Position numbers and translations under genes: made by a program. From Eubacterium sp. UBA3782 (lineage in GTDB: Bacteria > Bacillota > Clostridia > Lachnospirales > Lachnospiraceae): a stretch of 39,925 nucleotides of DNA. The notes beneath the pieces were generated by a model. That model searched no databases, was not told the DNA's origin, and saw only the letters and a program-made list of their open reading frames with translations. The DNA is taken from positions 19,969-59,893 of the forward strand of contig DFFG01000050.1 of the NCBI GenBank assembly GCA_002368795.1. The letters are read 5' to 3'. This document shows positions 1 through 7,569 of this stretch, piece by piece; position 1 is the first letter of the stretch; the number at the start of each line of letters is the position of its first letter.

Positions 1-303
1 ATCCGTGCATGCTGATCCGTGCATGTCTGTTCCGCAATTGCATCTTCCGCTGCTCTGTTGCCGGTAAAATGCGCCATCTTCTGCCTGATATCTGACATCT
101 TATATGAAAAAGTATAAGCTGATTACAATCCGATGTAAATTGCTTTTTGTTGCTGTATGCGCAGCATTCTTCCATGCGGCTTTGCAAGGCATATCCCGAT
201 TGCGGACGTTCTTAAAAGGGTGCCAATGCATTCCTGATATACATATTTCTGACGGATTCTATTCTTCCAATATCTTTTTTCATACCTTCTCCAGTTTTTC
301 CTG
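1..303. other. Gene-free left edge
   Basis: I see no supportable gene here. The window opens with a short direct repeat, ATCCGTGCATG at 1-11 and again at 15-25. Short open frames on both strands lack ribosome sites and resemble no family I know. The first recognisable signal is the promoter at 304. Confidence 0.5.
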
Positions 304-332
304 TTGACAAATCTATTTGGTACGGTCATAAT
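304..332 (+). promoter_or_regulatory. Promoter of the glycine riboswitch/AgcS transcript
   Basis: TTGACA at 304-309 is followed by a 17-base spacer and CATAAT at 327-332, a good sigma-A promoter. Predicted transcription start is near 339, so the transcript would begin just before the hairpin and riboswitch aptamer at 361-495. Confidence 0.65.
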
Positions 333-360
333 ACAAACGCTAACTGAATATCCGTTGAAA

Positions 361-495
361 CTTCCTGACCCTTTATGGAACAGGAAGCGGAGGAAAATCC
401 CGAGAATCCCCGCCAGACGGGGTGCCGAAGGTGCAAGGCAGCGGTTTTGAACCGATGCTGAATCTCTCAGGCAAAAGTAAGGATCATCGCATGAA
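361..495 (+). promoter_or_regulatory. Glycine riboswitch (single aptamer)
   Basis: The segment holds the conserved glycine-aptamer blocks in order: CCCGAGA near 399-405, TGCCGAAGGTGCAA at 423-436, a variable hairpin (438-461), then AATCTCTCAGGCAAAAG at 461-477. Only one complete aptamer is visible. A separate 7-bp hairpin (CTTCCTG 361-367 with CAGGAAG 381-387) sits directly upstream and may be the partner (ghost) stem seen in singlet glycine riboswitches. The downstream gene is an AgcS-type alanine/glycine symporter, a classical target of this riboswitch. A terminator at 539-569 provides the likely expression platform. Confidence 0.88.
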
Positions 496-538
496 GCAGG
501 TACATGCTCACATTGTCCTGTCCTCATGTCCTGTTATA

Positions 539-569
539 CCGTCGGGCGGATCCTCCCGGCGGCTTTTTT
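539..569 (+). terminator. Riboswitch-controlled intrinsic terminator
   Basis: CCGTCGGG (539-546) pairs with CCCGGCGG (555-562), including one G-U pair, and is followed by six T at 564-569. It lies between the aptamer and the symporter start, so it probably ends transcription according to glycine level. The sign (ON or OFF) is not determinable here. Confidence 0.8.
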
Positions 570-636
570 GTTCTTACAGGAAATGGGGTGGCCCGTTATC
601 CCGCCATCCTAACATTATCTTGAGAAAGGATCCATC

Positions 637-2028
637 ATGCTGCAATTTGTCCAGACCGTGAACGGCTATCTTGCTGACTACATTCTTATCATCCTGCTGA
701 TCGGCACCGGTATCTACTTCTCGGTACGCACACGCTTTGTCCAGATCCGCTGCTTCGGAGAAGGAATGAAACGCGTCTTTGGCAACTTCTCTCTCCACGG
801 AGGCCGTCAGAAGGGAGGTATCAGCTCCTTCCAGGCCCTGACCACGGCGATCGCCGCCCAGGTCGGTACCGGTAATATCGTAGGTGCCTGCGGCGCTATC
901 CTGACCGGAGGCCCCGGCGCGATCTTCTGGATGTGGGTGATCGCCTTCCTTGGAATGGCTACCATCTATGCAGAGGCTGTTCTTGCCCAGCAGACCAGAG
1001 AGGTGGATGCGGAGGGAAATGCCGTTGGCGGCCCTGTCTACTATATCCACAAGGCCTTCCCGAACAGCTTTGGCCGTTTCCTGGCCGTCTTCTTCTCGGT
1101 AGCGATCATCCTTGCCCTCGGCTTCATGGGCTGCATGGTTCAGTCGAATTCTATCGCAGAATCCTGCACCAATGCTTTCGGCATCCCCGGCTGGATCATC
1201 GGTATCATAATTGCTGCGATCGCTGCCCTGATCTTTATCGGCGGCGTACACCGCATTGCATCCGTTACGGAAAAGCTGGTTCCCCTTATGGCCTGCCTGT
1301 ACCTGGTAGGCGGACTGATCATTCTGGTTCTCCGTATCCGCTATCTGCCGGAGGCGCTGGGTATGATCTTCCGTTTTGCCTTTGCTCCCCAGGCCATCAT
1401 CGGCGGCGGTGTCGGCGCAGCCCTCAAGACTGCCATCAGCCAGGGCGCAAAGCGCGGCCTCTTCTCCAATGAAGCCGGTATGGGTTCCACACCCCATGCG
1501 CATGCGATCGCAAAGGTCGACAAGCCCCACGATCAGGGTGTTGTCGCCATGATCGGCGTATTTATCGATACCTTCATCGTCCTGACCATGACCGCACTGG
1601 TCGTCATCTCCTGCCTGTATGCAGGCGGCGGTCCCCTTGCTGCAGGAGCTGCAGACGGCATCTCCAAGACAAACATGGCCCAGCTGTCCTTCGGCATGGT
1701 CTTTGGCGAGGGCTTCGGCAGTGCCTTTGTTGCCATCTGCCTGCTGTTTTTCGCATTCTCCACGATCCTGGGCTGGAACCTTTTTGGCAAGCTGAACGTC
1801 CAGTATCTCTTCAAAAACAATAAAACAGCCCTCATGATCTACATGATCGTTGCCATTGCCTTTATCTTCCTGGGCTCCCTCCTGTCCAATGACCTGGTAT
1901 GGGAGCTGACAGACTTCTTCAATTACCTGATGGTCCTTCCAAACGCCATCGCCCTGATCGCCCTCGGCTCCCTGGTCGCAGCTGAGGCTAAAAAAGGCGA
2001 AGAAGCCTGGAAAAACCGCAGCAAGTAA
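637..2028 (+). CDS. Sodium:alanine/glycine symporter, AgcS family
   Basis: A 463-residue inner-membrane protein, the usual size for the alanine or glycine:cation symporter family. The family signature is plain: an N-terminal segment with FQALTTAIAAQVGTGNIVG near residues 67-85 and the conserved NEAGMGSTPHAHA stretch near 279-291. About ten hydrophobic segments are visible. It should import glycine or alanine with Na+ (or export glycine under excess). The ATG at 637 is preceded by GAGAAAGGA with good spacing. The gene stands alone behind a glycine riboswitch and terminator, which ties its expression to glycine and argues for glycine as substrate. Family assignment is firm; exact substrate is inferred from the riboswitch. 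Confidence 0.93.
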   Translation: MLQFVQTVNGYLADYILIILLIGTGIYFSVRTRFVQIRCFGEGMKRVFGNFSLHGGRQKGGISSFQALTTAIAAQVGTGNIVGACGAILTGGPGAIFWMWVIAFLGMATIYAEAVLAQQTREVDAEGNAVGGPVYYIHKAFPNSFGRFLAVFFSVAIILALGFMGCMVQSNSIAESCTNAFGIPGWIIGIIIAAIAALIFIGGVHRIASVTEKLVPLMACLYLVGGLIILVLRIRYLPEALGMIFRFAFAPQAIIGGGVGAALKTAISQGAKRGLFSNEAGMGSTPHAHAIAKVDKPHDQGVVAMIGVFIDTFIVLTMTALVVISCLYAGGGPLAAGAADGISKTNMAQLSFGMVFGEGFGSAFVAICLLFFAFSTILGWNLFGKLNVQYLFKNNKTALMIYMIVAIAFIFLGSLLSNDLVWELTDFFNYLMVLPNAIALIALGSLVAAEAKKGEEAWKNRSK

Positions 2029-2048
2029 GATGCCGGAAGATTAAGGGG

Positions 2049-2224
2049 CAGATTGTCCGCTTTGATGCCTCGATGCCCCGGGAAGACATTGCGCGAACGG
2101 CTTCGGCACTATGTGCCTGCAGGTTGTCCGCTTTGATGCCTCGATGCCCCGGGAAGACATTACGCGAACGGCTTCGGCGCTATGCGTCTGCAGATTGTTC
2201 GCTTTAATGTTTTCCCGGGGCATC
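2049..2224. repeat. 71-bp tandem duplication ending in a long palindrome
   Basis: Unit 1 is 2049-2119 and unit 2 is 2120-2190; they differ at only a handful of positions. A third partial unit begins at 2191 (CAGATTGTTCGCTTTAATG) and then becomes the inverse of the middle of unit 2. As a result 2143-2170 (starting GATGCCCCGGGAAGACATT) pairs with 2197-2224 (ending CCCGGGGCATC) to form a roughly 28-bp imperfect hairpin. It occupies the gap between two convergent transporter genes. Confidence 0.85.
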
Positions 2225-2286
2225 TCTGTATAATTCTCAGCAACACTTTTATCTTACAGGCCCGTTTGTTCTATAGGAACGCAAAA

Positions 2287-2373
2287 GAACACGCCACAGA
2301 AGACATTTAAGCGAACAATCTGCAGGCCCTTAAGGGCCGAAGCCGTTCGCGTAATGTCTTTCGTGGCGTGTTC
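2287..2373. repeat. Second palindromic element, opposite orientation
   Basis: GAACACGCCAC at 2287-2297 pairs with GTGGCGTGTTC at the right end (to 2373), and inner arms carrying GAAGACATT and AATGTCTT also pair. The core matches the reverse complement of the palindrome at 2143-2224 (including CTGCAGATTGTTCGC and GGCTTCGGC). The outermost roughly 11 bp differ, yet still base-pair within this copy. It may also act as a bidirectional transcription stop for the convergent genes. Confidence 0.8.
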
Positions 2374-2411
2374 TGTAAGTTAAGAATTCACAAACTCACA
2401 TCAGTCCACTA

Positions 2412-3638
2412 TCATTTTTTCTTTGCCAGACGGCGTCTCTGCATCTCGGAGACGACGACCGCGCAGGATGCGTCACCAGTGATGTTGACGACGGTACGTC
2501 CCATATCAAAGATACGGTCTACACCGGCTACCAGAGCAATACCCTCGACCGGCAGGCCTACAGACTGAAGGACCATGGCCAGCATGACCATACCTGCACC
2601 GGGAACACCGGCGGTTCCGATGGATGCCAGCGTTGCGGTAAGAACGATGGTCAGCATCTGAGCGAAGGTCAACTGAATGCCGAAGCAGGAAGCGATGAAG
2701 ACCGAGCATACGCCCTGGTAGATCGCCGTACCATCCATGTTGATGGTAGCTCCCAGAGGAAGTACGAAGGAAGTTACTTCTTTGTCGGCGCCCAGCTTCT
2801 CGGAGCATTCCATGTTCAGCGGAAGGGTTCCAACTGAGGATGCAGATGAGAATGCCATGATGATGGCAGGCATCATTCCTTTAAAGAAGGTGATCGGGCT
2901 GAGATGTCCGAGCGTGCTTACCGTCAGGGAATAAACAACGACGGCATGAACGATATAGCAGATATAGGCAACCAGAAGAACCTTCGCCAGAGATCCCAGG
3001 ACCGACGGGCCATTCTCGGCTACGACCGGGCAAAGCAGGCAGAACACACCGATCGGGGAAAGCTTGATAATCATCTCCATGGCCTTCATGCAGATATCAT
3101 TTGCAATATCCACGAAGGTAAATTCCACATTTCCTTTACTGTCGGAGAGCAGGATCAGGGCAAAGCCGATGATCAGAGATGCCACAATGATCTGCAGCAT
3201 GTTTGCCTCCACAAAGGGTACGACAAAATTGGAGGGGAAAATTCCCACGAGGGTATCCATAAAGTTGACGCTTGTTGCAGAGGGCTCAAAAGTCAGGCCT
3301 GTCGTTGACAGTACAGGGAATGCTCCCTTGAAAAGGTTTGCGAACAACAGGCCGATGGCTACGGCAAAGGCTGTCGTGCACATGTAGTATACGACCGTAC
3401 TTCCGCCGATCGTTCCGACCTTTTTGATATCCCGCATGGACACAACCCCGGCCATGATGGAGAAGAATACCAGCGGACCAACGATCCATTTGATCAGGTT
3501 CAGGAAGATCGTACCAAACGGTTTAATGTAGCCTGTAGCAAACTCCGGATGCCCGGTAAGAGCGATACCGGCGATGATTGCCAGTACAAGTGCGATAAAG
3601 ATCTGTGTAGACAGTGCCATTTTTTTCTTTTCTTGCAT
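2412..3638 (-). CDS. Dicarboxylate/amino acid:cation symporter (DAACS)
   Basis: A 408-residue inner-membrane symporter of the glutamate/dicarboxylate (GltP/DctA, SdcS) family. The substrate/cation signature GATINMDGTA is intact near residue 298, and SSASSVGTLP, the serine-rich re-entrant loop, precedes it. It would import glutamate, aspartate or C4-dicarboxylates with Na+ or H+. The frame can be opened six codons upstream by a TTG at 3656, but that stretch itself encodes the AGGAGG ribosome site, so the ATG at 3638 (AGGAGGAAAACAAG-ATG) is the correct start. It is convergent with the AgcS gene and has its own promoter at about 3737. Confidence 0.92.
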   Translation of the reverse strand: MQEKKKMALSTQIFIALVLAIIAGIALTGHPEFATGYIKPFGTIFLNLIKWIVGPLVFFSIMAGVVSMRDIKKVGTIGGSTVVYYMCTTAFAVAIGLLFANLFKGAFPVLSTTGLTFEPSATSVNFMDTLVGIFPSNFVVPFVEANMLQIIVASLIIGFALILLSDSKGNVEFTFVDIANDICMKAMEMIIKLSPIGVFCLLCPVVAENGPSVLGSLAKVLLVAYICYIVHAVVVYSLTVSTLGHLSPITFFKGMMPAIIMAFSSASSVGTLPLNMECSEKLGADKEVTSFVLPLGATINMDGTAIYQGVCSVFIASCFGIQLTFAQMLTIVLTATLASIGTAGVPGAGMVMLAMVLQSVGLPVEGIALVAGVDRIFDMGRTVVNITGDASCAVVVSEMQRRRLAKKK

Positions 3639-3736
3639 CTTGTTTTCCTCCTGCAATTTCAGATTATTGTTTTCTGTTATACCCAGATGTCAATTATGCC
3701 ACGCTGACAGCCCTGTGCGCCTTAACAGTTATTCCA

Positions 3737-3742
3737 ATTATA
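3737..3742 (-). promoter_or_regulatory. Extended -10 promoter for the DAACS symporter
   Basis: On the minus strand TGGTATAAT forms an extended -10 box (TATAAT at 3742-3737) about 100 bases upstream of the start codon. No good -35 is visible, as expected for an extended -10 promoter. The surrounding 3660-3950 is AT-rich and has no gene that I can support. Confidence 0.5.
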
Positions 3743-3953
3743 CCATGTTTTCGCATTTTTTCTATTATTTTTCATCTTCTTATTCGTATTATCTGAATCT
3801 TTCCATTCTATATTCTTCTTTGTCCTATTCTTTTCCCATATGATTATGACATTTCAGCAAAACATTCTATACAAATAATGCCTATTCTCTTATTTTGCAT
3901 TTGCTTATTCCTATCATAAACAAGTCACGAGAATCCTGCATCAGTAATACAAG

Positions 3954-3997
3954 AAGGAGCCATCCGATCCCCCAAGGGGGAATCAAATGACTCCTCT
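3954..3997. terminator. Hairpin downstream of the SpoIIE-type phosphatase
   Basis: AGGAG...GATCCCCC and GGGGGAATC...CTCCT form a long imperfect stem around an AA loop, about 60 bases beyond the stop codon of the minus-strand phosphatase. The T tract is weak (TTCTTGTATT on the minus strand), so it may be a terminator or a transcript-end stabiliser. Confidence 0.55.
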
Positions 3998-4056
3998 GTT
4001 TCTATCCACTATATACTGTCTGTTTTGGCGCCTGTTTTGGGCGGTCAGTTGATTTT

Positions 4057-6240
4057 TTATACTGTTTCCGGCGGATTCTCGTTTCCGGTTCCTCTGTACT
4101 CGAGGCAGAGCATCGTGATGTCGTCGAACTGCTCAGCGCCGTCTGCGAAATCGTCCACCGCCATCCGGACATTTTTCAGGATCTGATCCGTGGTGCCCTG
4201 CGGCTCACGGTTCAGGGCAGTGAGCATTTCCTCCAGCCCGAACATCTCTCCTTCATCATTTGTCGCCTCTGGCACACCGTCTGTATAGACAAACAGCTTG
4301 TCGCCGGGCTCCATCTGGATCTCGTATTCCTTGTATCTGACCGTGGGCATGCCTCCGATGACCAGCCCGTGCCGGTCCTTCATCAGGCAGAATCGTCCAT
4401 CTTTCAGCATAGCCGGGTATTCATGTCCGGCGTTTGCCGCCGTGAGTCTGCCCGTGCTGATCTCCAGGATTCCCAGCCAGACAGTGACAAACATCTCTTC
4501 CGGATTGCTGGAACAGATCGCCTCATTGGTCTTGGTCAGGATCTCTGCTGCACTCTTGCCGAGCATTGCGCAGCTCTGCAGAATGACCTTGGAGATCATC
4601 ATAAACAGGGCTGCCGGGACTCCCTTTCCGCTTACATCTGCCATCACGATGCAGAGATGATCATTGTCGATCAGGAAGAAATCATAGAAGTCTCCGCCGA
4701 CTTCCCTCGCAGGATCCATGGAAGCATAGATGTCGAACTCTCCCCTCTCCGGGTAGGCAGGGAAAACACTGGGCAGCATGCTGGCCTGAATACGGTTTGC
4801 CATATGCAGCTCTGTGCTGACTCGCTCCTTTTCCTTTGTGATTTCTGTAATATCCCGGATATACTGCCGGACCTTCCAGGACAGCTCCGCGAAAGATTCT
4901 GCCAGCAGTTCGATCTCATCATCTGTCCGGTATATATCCTTCATTCCAAAGGGCTCACCTGTACTGCCGCTGGCATAGATGTCCTTCGTCATCTCCTCAA
5001 TGGGCTTCACGATCCTGCGCGACTCCGCCAGCGCGGCCACTACGCTGAGGCCGGCGACCAGCAAAATAAGAAGCAGGAGCGTCCGCATCGTCCGGGCACC
5101 CTTGCTGCGGAAAGTCCCGGTCGCTGCATCGTTGATCTCATCGTATTCCGTCAGCATCTGCTGTTCCGGCATCTCGGTGATGTCCCGGCGGATCACACTG
5201 ATCACCGCCCATCCTACCGAGGGCATCGGCGCACCAGCCATATAGTAATCTGTCCCGTCAATGGAGACTGTTGTAAGTTTCGTTGGTCTGAGCAGCGTCT
5301 CTGCGACAAATGCAGCCAGCTCCCGGTTGCTGCTCTCCCTAAGATCAGTGGCCTGGGATGCCATTTCCGCAGAAAACAGCTCGTTGTTTTTCGGAGCAAG
5401 GATCACCTGCCCCTCCTGATTGATCACAAAGCGATAGCCTTCTTTCTCGCTGGAACTTTCGACGAAGTCATCCATATTATCCAGGAAAATATCGGCTCCG
5501 GCAACACCTACGATCTTTCCATTTACCTTCAGCGGTATCGAGCAGGTAATGGTCAGTTCACCGCTAAAAGCATCCGTCTCGATCCCGGTCAGATAAAGCT
5601 TTCCGGCCTCCACCGCACCACGGTACCAGGGACGTTCCCGGACAGGGAATGGGATCAGCTCGCCATTCTCATCATATTTATCTACCGTGTTCAGATCGAC
5701 TGCATAGTGTGTACCGTCTGCAAGGCCGATATAACAGGCATTGATCTTGTCTGAATTTGCCACCATCGCGATCATCGGATTCTTCAGATGCGCGATCAGT
5801 CCGAGATATTCTGACTGGGTATAATCGACCCCGTCCTCACATAAGACCATGGCAGAAGCCGTGCCATCCTGAGACAGATCGGGAAGTTCGAGTTCTGCCG
5901 GGGCAAGGGTGCCTCCATTCTGCAGCAGCCCTTCGGCCATGCTCTGCAGCATATAGACATTTTTGACGATCTCAGAAAAATCATTATCCGCAAGAGATGC
6001 ATACAGGCCGGCAGACTGGACAAAGGATTTTTCCAGCATTGCACGCATGATCTCGTCTGATGTGCGGGAGATCGCTTCCTGCTGTTCTACCCTTGTCTCT
6101 TCCACGATACTGGTCAGCATCCGACTCTGCCATAATGCCGCCAGCGCAAACAGGCCTACCGTTGCAATTACAATGGCAAGCACCAGGCGGACCAGCTTCT
6201 TTTGCAGTCCACCATAGGTTAATCCAAGAATCTTCTTCAT
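4057..6240 (-). CDS. Cache-HAMP-SpoIIE (PP2C) sensor phosphatase
   Basis: A 727-residue membrane sensor protein. Residues about 14-38 are a transmembrane helix, followed by a large extracytoplasmic region of dCache type (VRERPWYRGAVEAGKLYLTG and ITCSIPLKVNGKIVGVAGADI are typical Cache motifs). A second helix lies near 388-410, then a HAMP linker, a short coiled segment, and a C-terminal RsbU/SpoIIE PP2C phosphatase (ANRIQASMLPSVFP, REVGGDFYDFF, VMADVSGKGVPAALFM). Such proteins dephosphorylate anti-sigma-factor antagonists in partner-switching cascades. No anti-sigma factor, antagonist or sigma gene is in this window, so the partner is unknown. The start ATG follows GAGAGGTG. A minus-strand extended -10 (TGTTATAAT, about 6277-6285) lies just upstream. 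Confidence 0.9.
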   Translation of the reverse strand: MKKILGLTYGGLQKKLVRLVLAIVIATVGLFALAALWQSRMLTSIVEETRVEQQEAISRTSDEIMRAMLEKSFVQSAGLYASLADNDFSEIVKNVYMLQSMAEGLLQNGGTLAPAELELPDLSQDGTASAMVLCEDGVDYTQSEYLGLIAHLKNPMIAMVANSDKINACYIGLADGTHYAVDLNTVDKYDENGELIPFPVRERPWYRGAVEAGKLYLTGIETDAFSGELTITCSIPLKVNGKIVGVAGADIFLDNMDDFVESSSEKEGYRFVINQEGQVILAPKNNELFSAEMASQATDLRESSNRELAAFVAETLLRPTKLTTVSIDGTDYYMAGAPMPSVGWAVISVIRRDITEMPEQQMLTEYDEINDAATGTFRSKGARTMRTLLLLILLVAGLSVVAALAESRRIVKPIEEMTKDIYASGSTGEPFGMKDIYRTDDEIELLAESFAELSWKVRQYIRDITEITKEKERVSTELHMANRIQASMLPSVFPAYPERGEFDIYASMDPAREVGGDFYDFFLIDNDHLCIVMADVSGKGVPAALFMMISKVILQSCAMLGKSAAEILTKTNEAICSSNPEEMFVTVWLGILEISTGRLTAANAGHEYPAMLKDGRFCLMKDRHGLVIGGMPTVRYKEYEIQMEPGDKLFVYTDGVPEATNDEGEMFGLEEMLTALNREPQGTTDQILKNVRMAVDDFADGAEQFDDITMLCLEYRGTGNENPPETV

Positions 6241-6308
6241 TCATGCACCTCTCAAATGCTGTCACAAGTCTCCCGAATTATAACATACCATCCGCATTTT
6301 GGCATGCA

Positions 6309-6962
6309 TTAATAATAGCCATTGCGAATCGTCTGCAGCGTTTCCAGCACATTCTTGTGCTTGATGCTTCTGGGTTCAAAATGAAGGAGCGAAAAGACGA
6401 TCTGCATGCTGATCCCCATGCAGGTGACAGAAAGGAGGGTACCGATACCGATGGGCCCGCCAAGCAGAAATCCGAAGATCAGCACAGCCGCCTGGATGAG
6501 GATCTGCACAGCGCCGATGGGCAGCTTGTGCAGACGTTTTCCTACACCGACCACAAAGGAATCCTTCGGCCCGCATCCCTGCCCGGCACGCATATAAATA
6601 TACTGGCCAAAAGCCATGATGAACAGACCGCCAAGATAAACCGCGATCGCCAGCGGTGTCGAACGGATCTCCGGGACGAGATTCATCCAGGTGATCAGAT
6701 CCACAAAATTGCCTACCAGGACAGCGTCAAGGATCGTTCCAAAGCCGATCGCCTCATGCATGGCCACATCTGCTGCAAGGATCAGCAGATTGACACAGGT
6801 CGCAGCCAGCCCGTAGGTCAGAGGTGTTTTTGCGGCTATGCCGATAAATACCGTATCCCATGGACCAACGCCGATCGATGCGTGGATCGTCAGATGAAGC
6901 CCGAATGCAAAAATAAAAAGGCCGGCGGTGATCCTCAGCCAGCCCATCAGTGTTTCTCTCAT
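6309..6962 (-). CDS. yczE: YczE/YitT-like integral membrane protein
   Basis: A 217-residue protein with five to six hydrophobic segments. The paired sequences GVGPWDTVFIGIA near residue 32 and GQGCGPKDSFVVGVGKRL near 125 are the hallmark of the YczE/YyaS membrane family, in which the two halves resemble each other. The biochemical role of the family is poorly defined. The ATG is preceded by AAGGATGTTAT. It lies downstream of a nitroreductase gene on the same strand but is separated from it by a hairpin (6991-7021), so co-transcription is uncertain. Confidence 0.8.
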   Translation of the reverse strand: MRETLMGWLRITAGLFIFAFGLHLTIHASIGVGPWDTVFIGIAAKTPLTYGLAATCVNLLILAADVAMHEAIGFGTILDAVLVGNFVDLITWMNLVPEIRSTPLAIAVYLGGLFIMAFGQYIYMRAGQGCGPKDSFVVGVGKRLHKLPIGAVQILIQAAVLIFGFLLGGPIGIGTLLSVTCMGISMQIVFSLLHFEPRSIKHKNVLETLQTIRNGYY

Positions 6963-6990
6963 ATAACATCCTTACATATTATAAATGCAG

Positions 6991-7021
6991 GGAACGGCAT
7001 CACATGTTCCGATGCCGTTCC
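6991..7021. terminator. Hairpin between nitroreductase and yczE-like gene
   Basis: GGAACGGCATC (6991-7001) and GATGCCGTTCC (7011-7021) form a perfect 11-bp stem just past the nitroreductase stop. Downstream on the minus strand the sequence is only mildly T-rich (CTGCATTTATAATATG), so termination may be partial. Confidence 0.6.
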
Positions 7022-7031
7022 TTGCTTATCT

Positions 7032-7556
7032 TTACCACTTCTCGCAATGGACCTTCGGTCCCTTCGGATCCGGAAGCTCTCTGGGCTCCGGTACAGTCTC
7101 CGGAATGCCGAGGGCAAGAACAGCCTCCAGCTTCATATTCTCCGGATAACCAAGGATATCACGGACAAAATCATCTGCTTCCCTTCCATCGGAAGCCGGA
7201 CGAAGCCTGGACTGGATCCAGCAGCTGCCAAGACCCAGCTGTGATGCCATCAGATGCATATTTGCCATCACGATGGAGCTGTCCTCAATGATCGTGTCAG
7301 ACTTGTCCGCATCACCGAGAACGGCGATTGCGGCGTCTGCATGCTCAAGCATAACGACCTTATTGCTTCTCATACCCATGAGTTTCTCGATCGTCTCCTT
7401 ATCACGGATCACGATCATCTCGGTCGGAGCAAGTCCCTTTCCGGAAAAGGCCAGAAGGCCGGCCTGGATAACTTTTTCAAGTTTTTCCTGCGGGATCTCC
7501 TCTCCTGTATATTTACGAATGCTTCTGCGCTGCATCAGCATATCCATTAATTCCAT
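7032..7556 (-). CDS. Nitroreductase-family FMN oxidoreductase
   Basis: A 174-residue protein, a usual length for small FMN-binding nitroreductases. The N-terminal QRRSIRKYTGEEIP is the FMN phosphate-binding arginine/serine motif, and the C-terminal AVLALGIPE is also typical. These NAD(P)H enzymes reduce quinones, nitro compounds or flavins; the natural substrate cannot be read from sequence. The start ATG follows a strong TTAAGGAGGG. It lies only 13 bases after the stop codon of the XRE-GntR regulator, so the two are almost certainly one transcript. That places it at the distal end of the ureide gene region, though a role in ureide breakdown is not evident. Confidence 0.85.
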   Translation of the reverse strand: MELMDMLMQRRSIRKYTGEEIPQEKLEKVIQAGLLAFSGKGLAPTEMIVIRDKETIEKLMGMRSNKVVMLEHADAAIAVLGDADKSDTIIEDSSIVMANMHLMASQLGLGSCWIQSRLRPASDGREADDFVRDILGYPENMKLEAVLALGIPETVPEPRELPDPKGPKVHCEKW

Positions 7557-7569
7557 TTTTATTCCCTCC

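Noticed and set aside
123..527. 134-residue minus-strand open frame
   Set aside because: It overlaps the riboswitch promoter and aptamer, lacks a ribosome site and has no family features.
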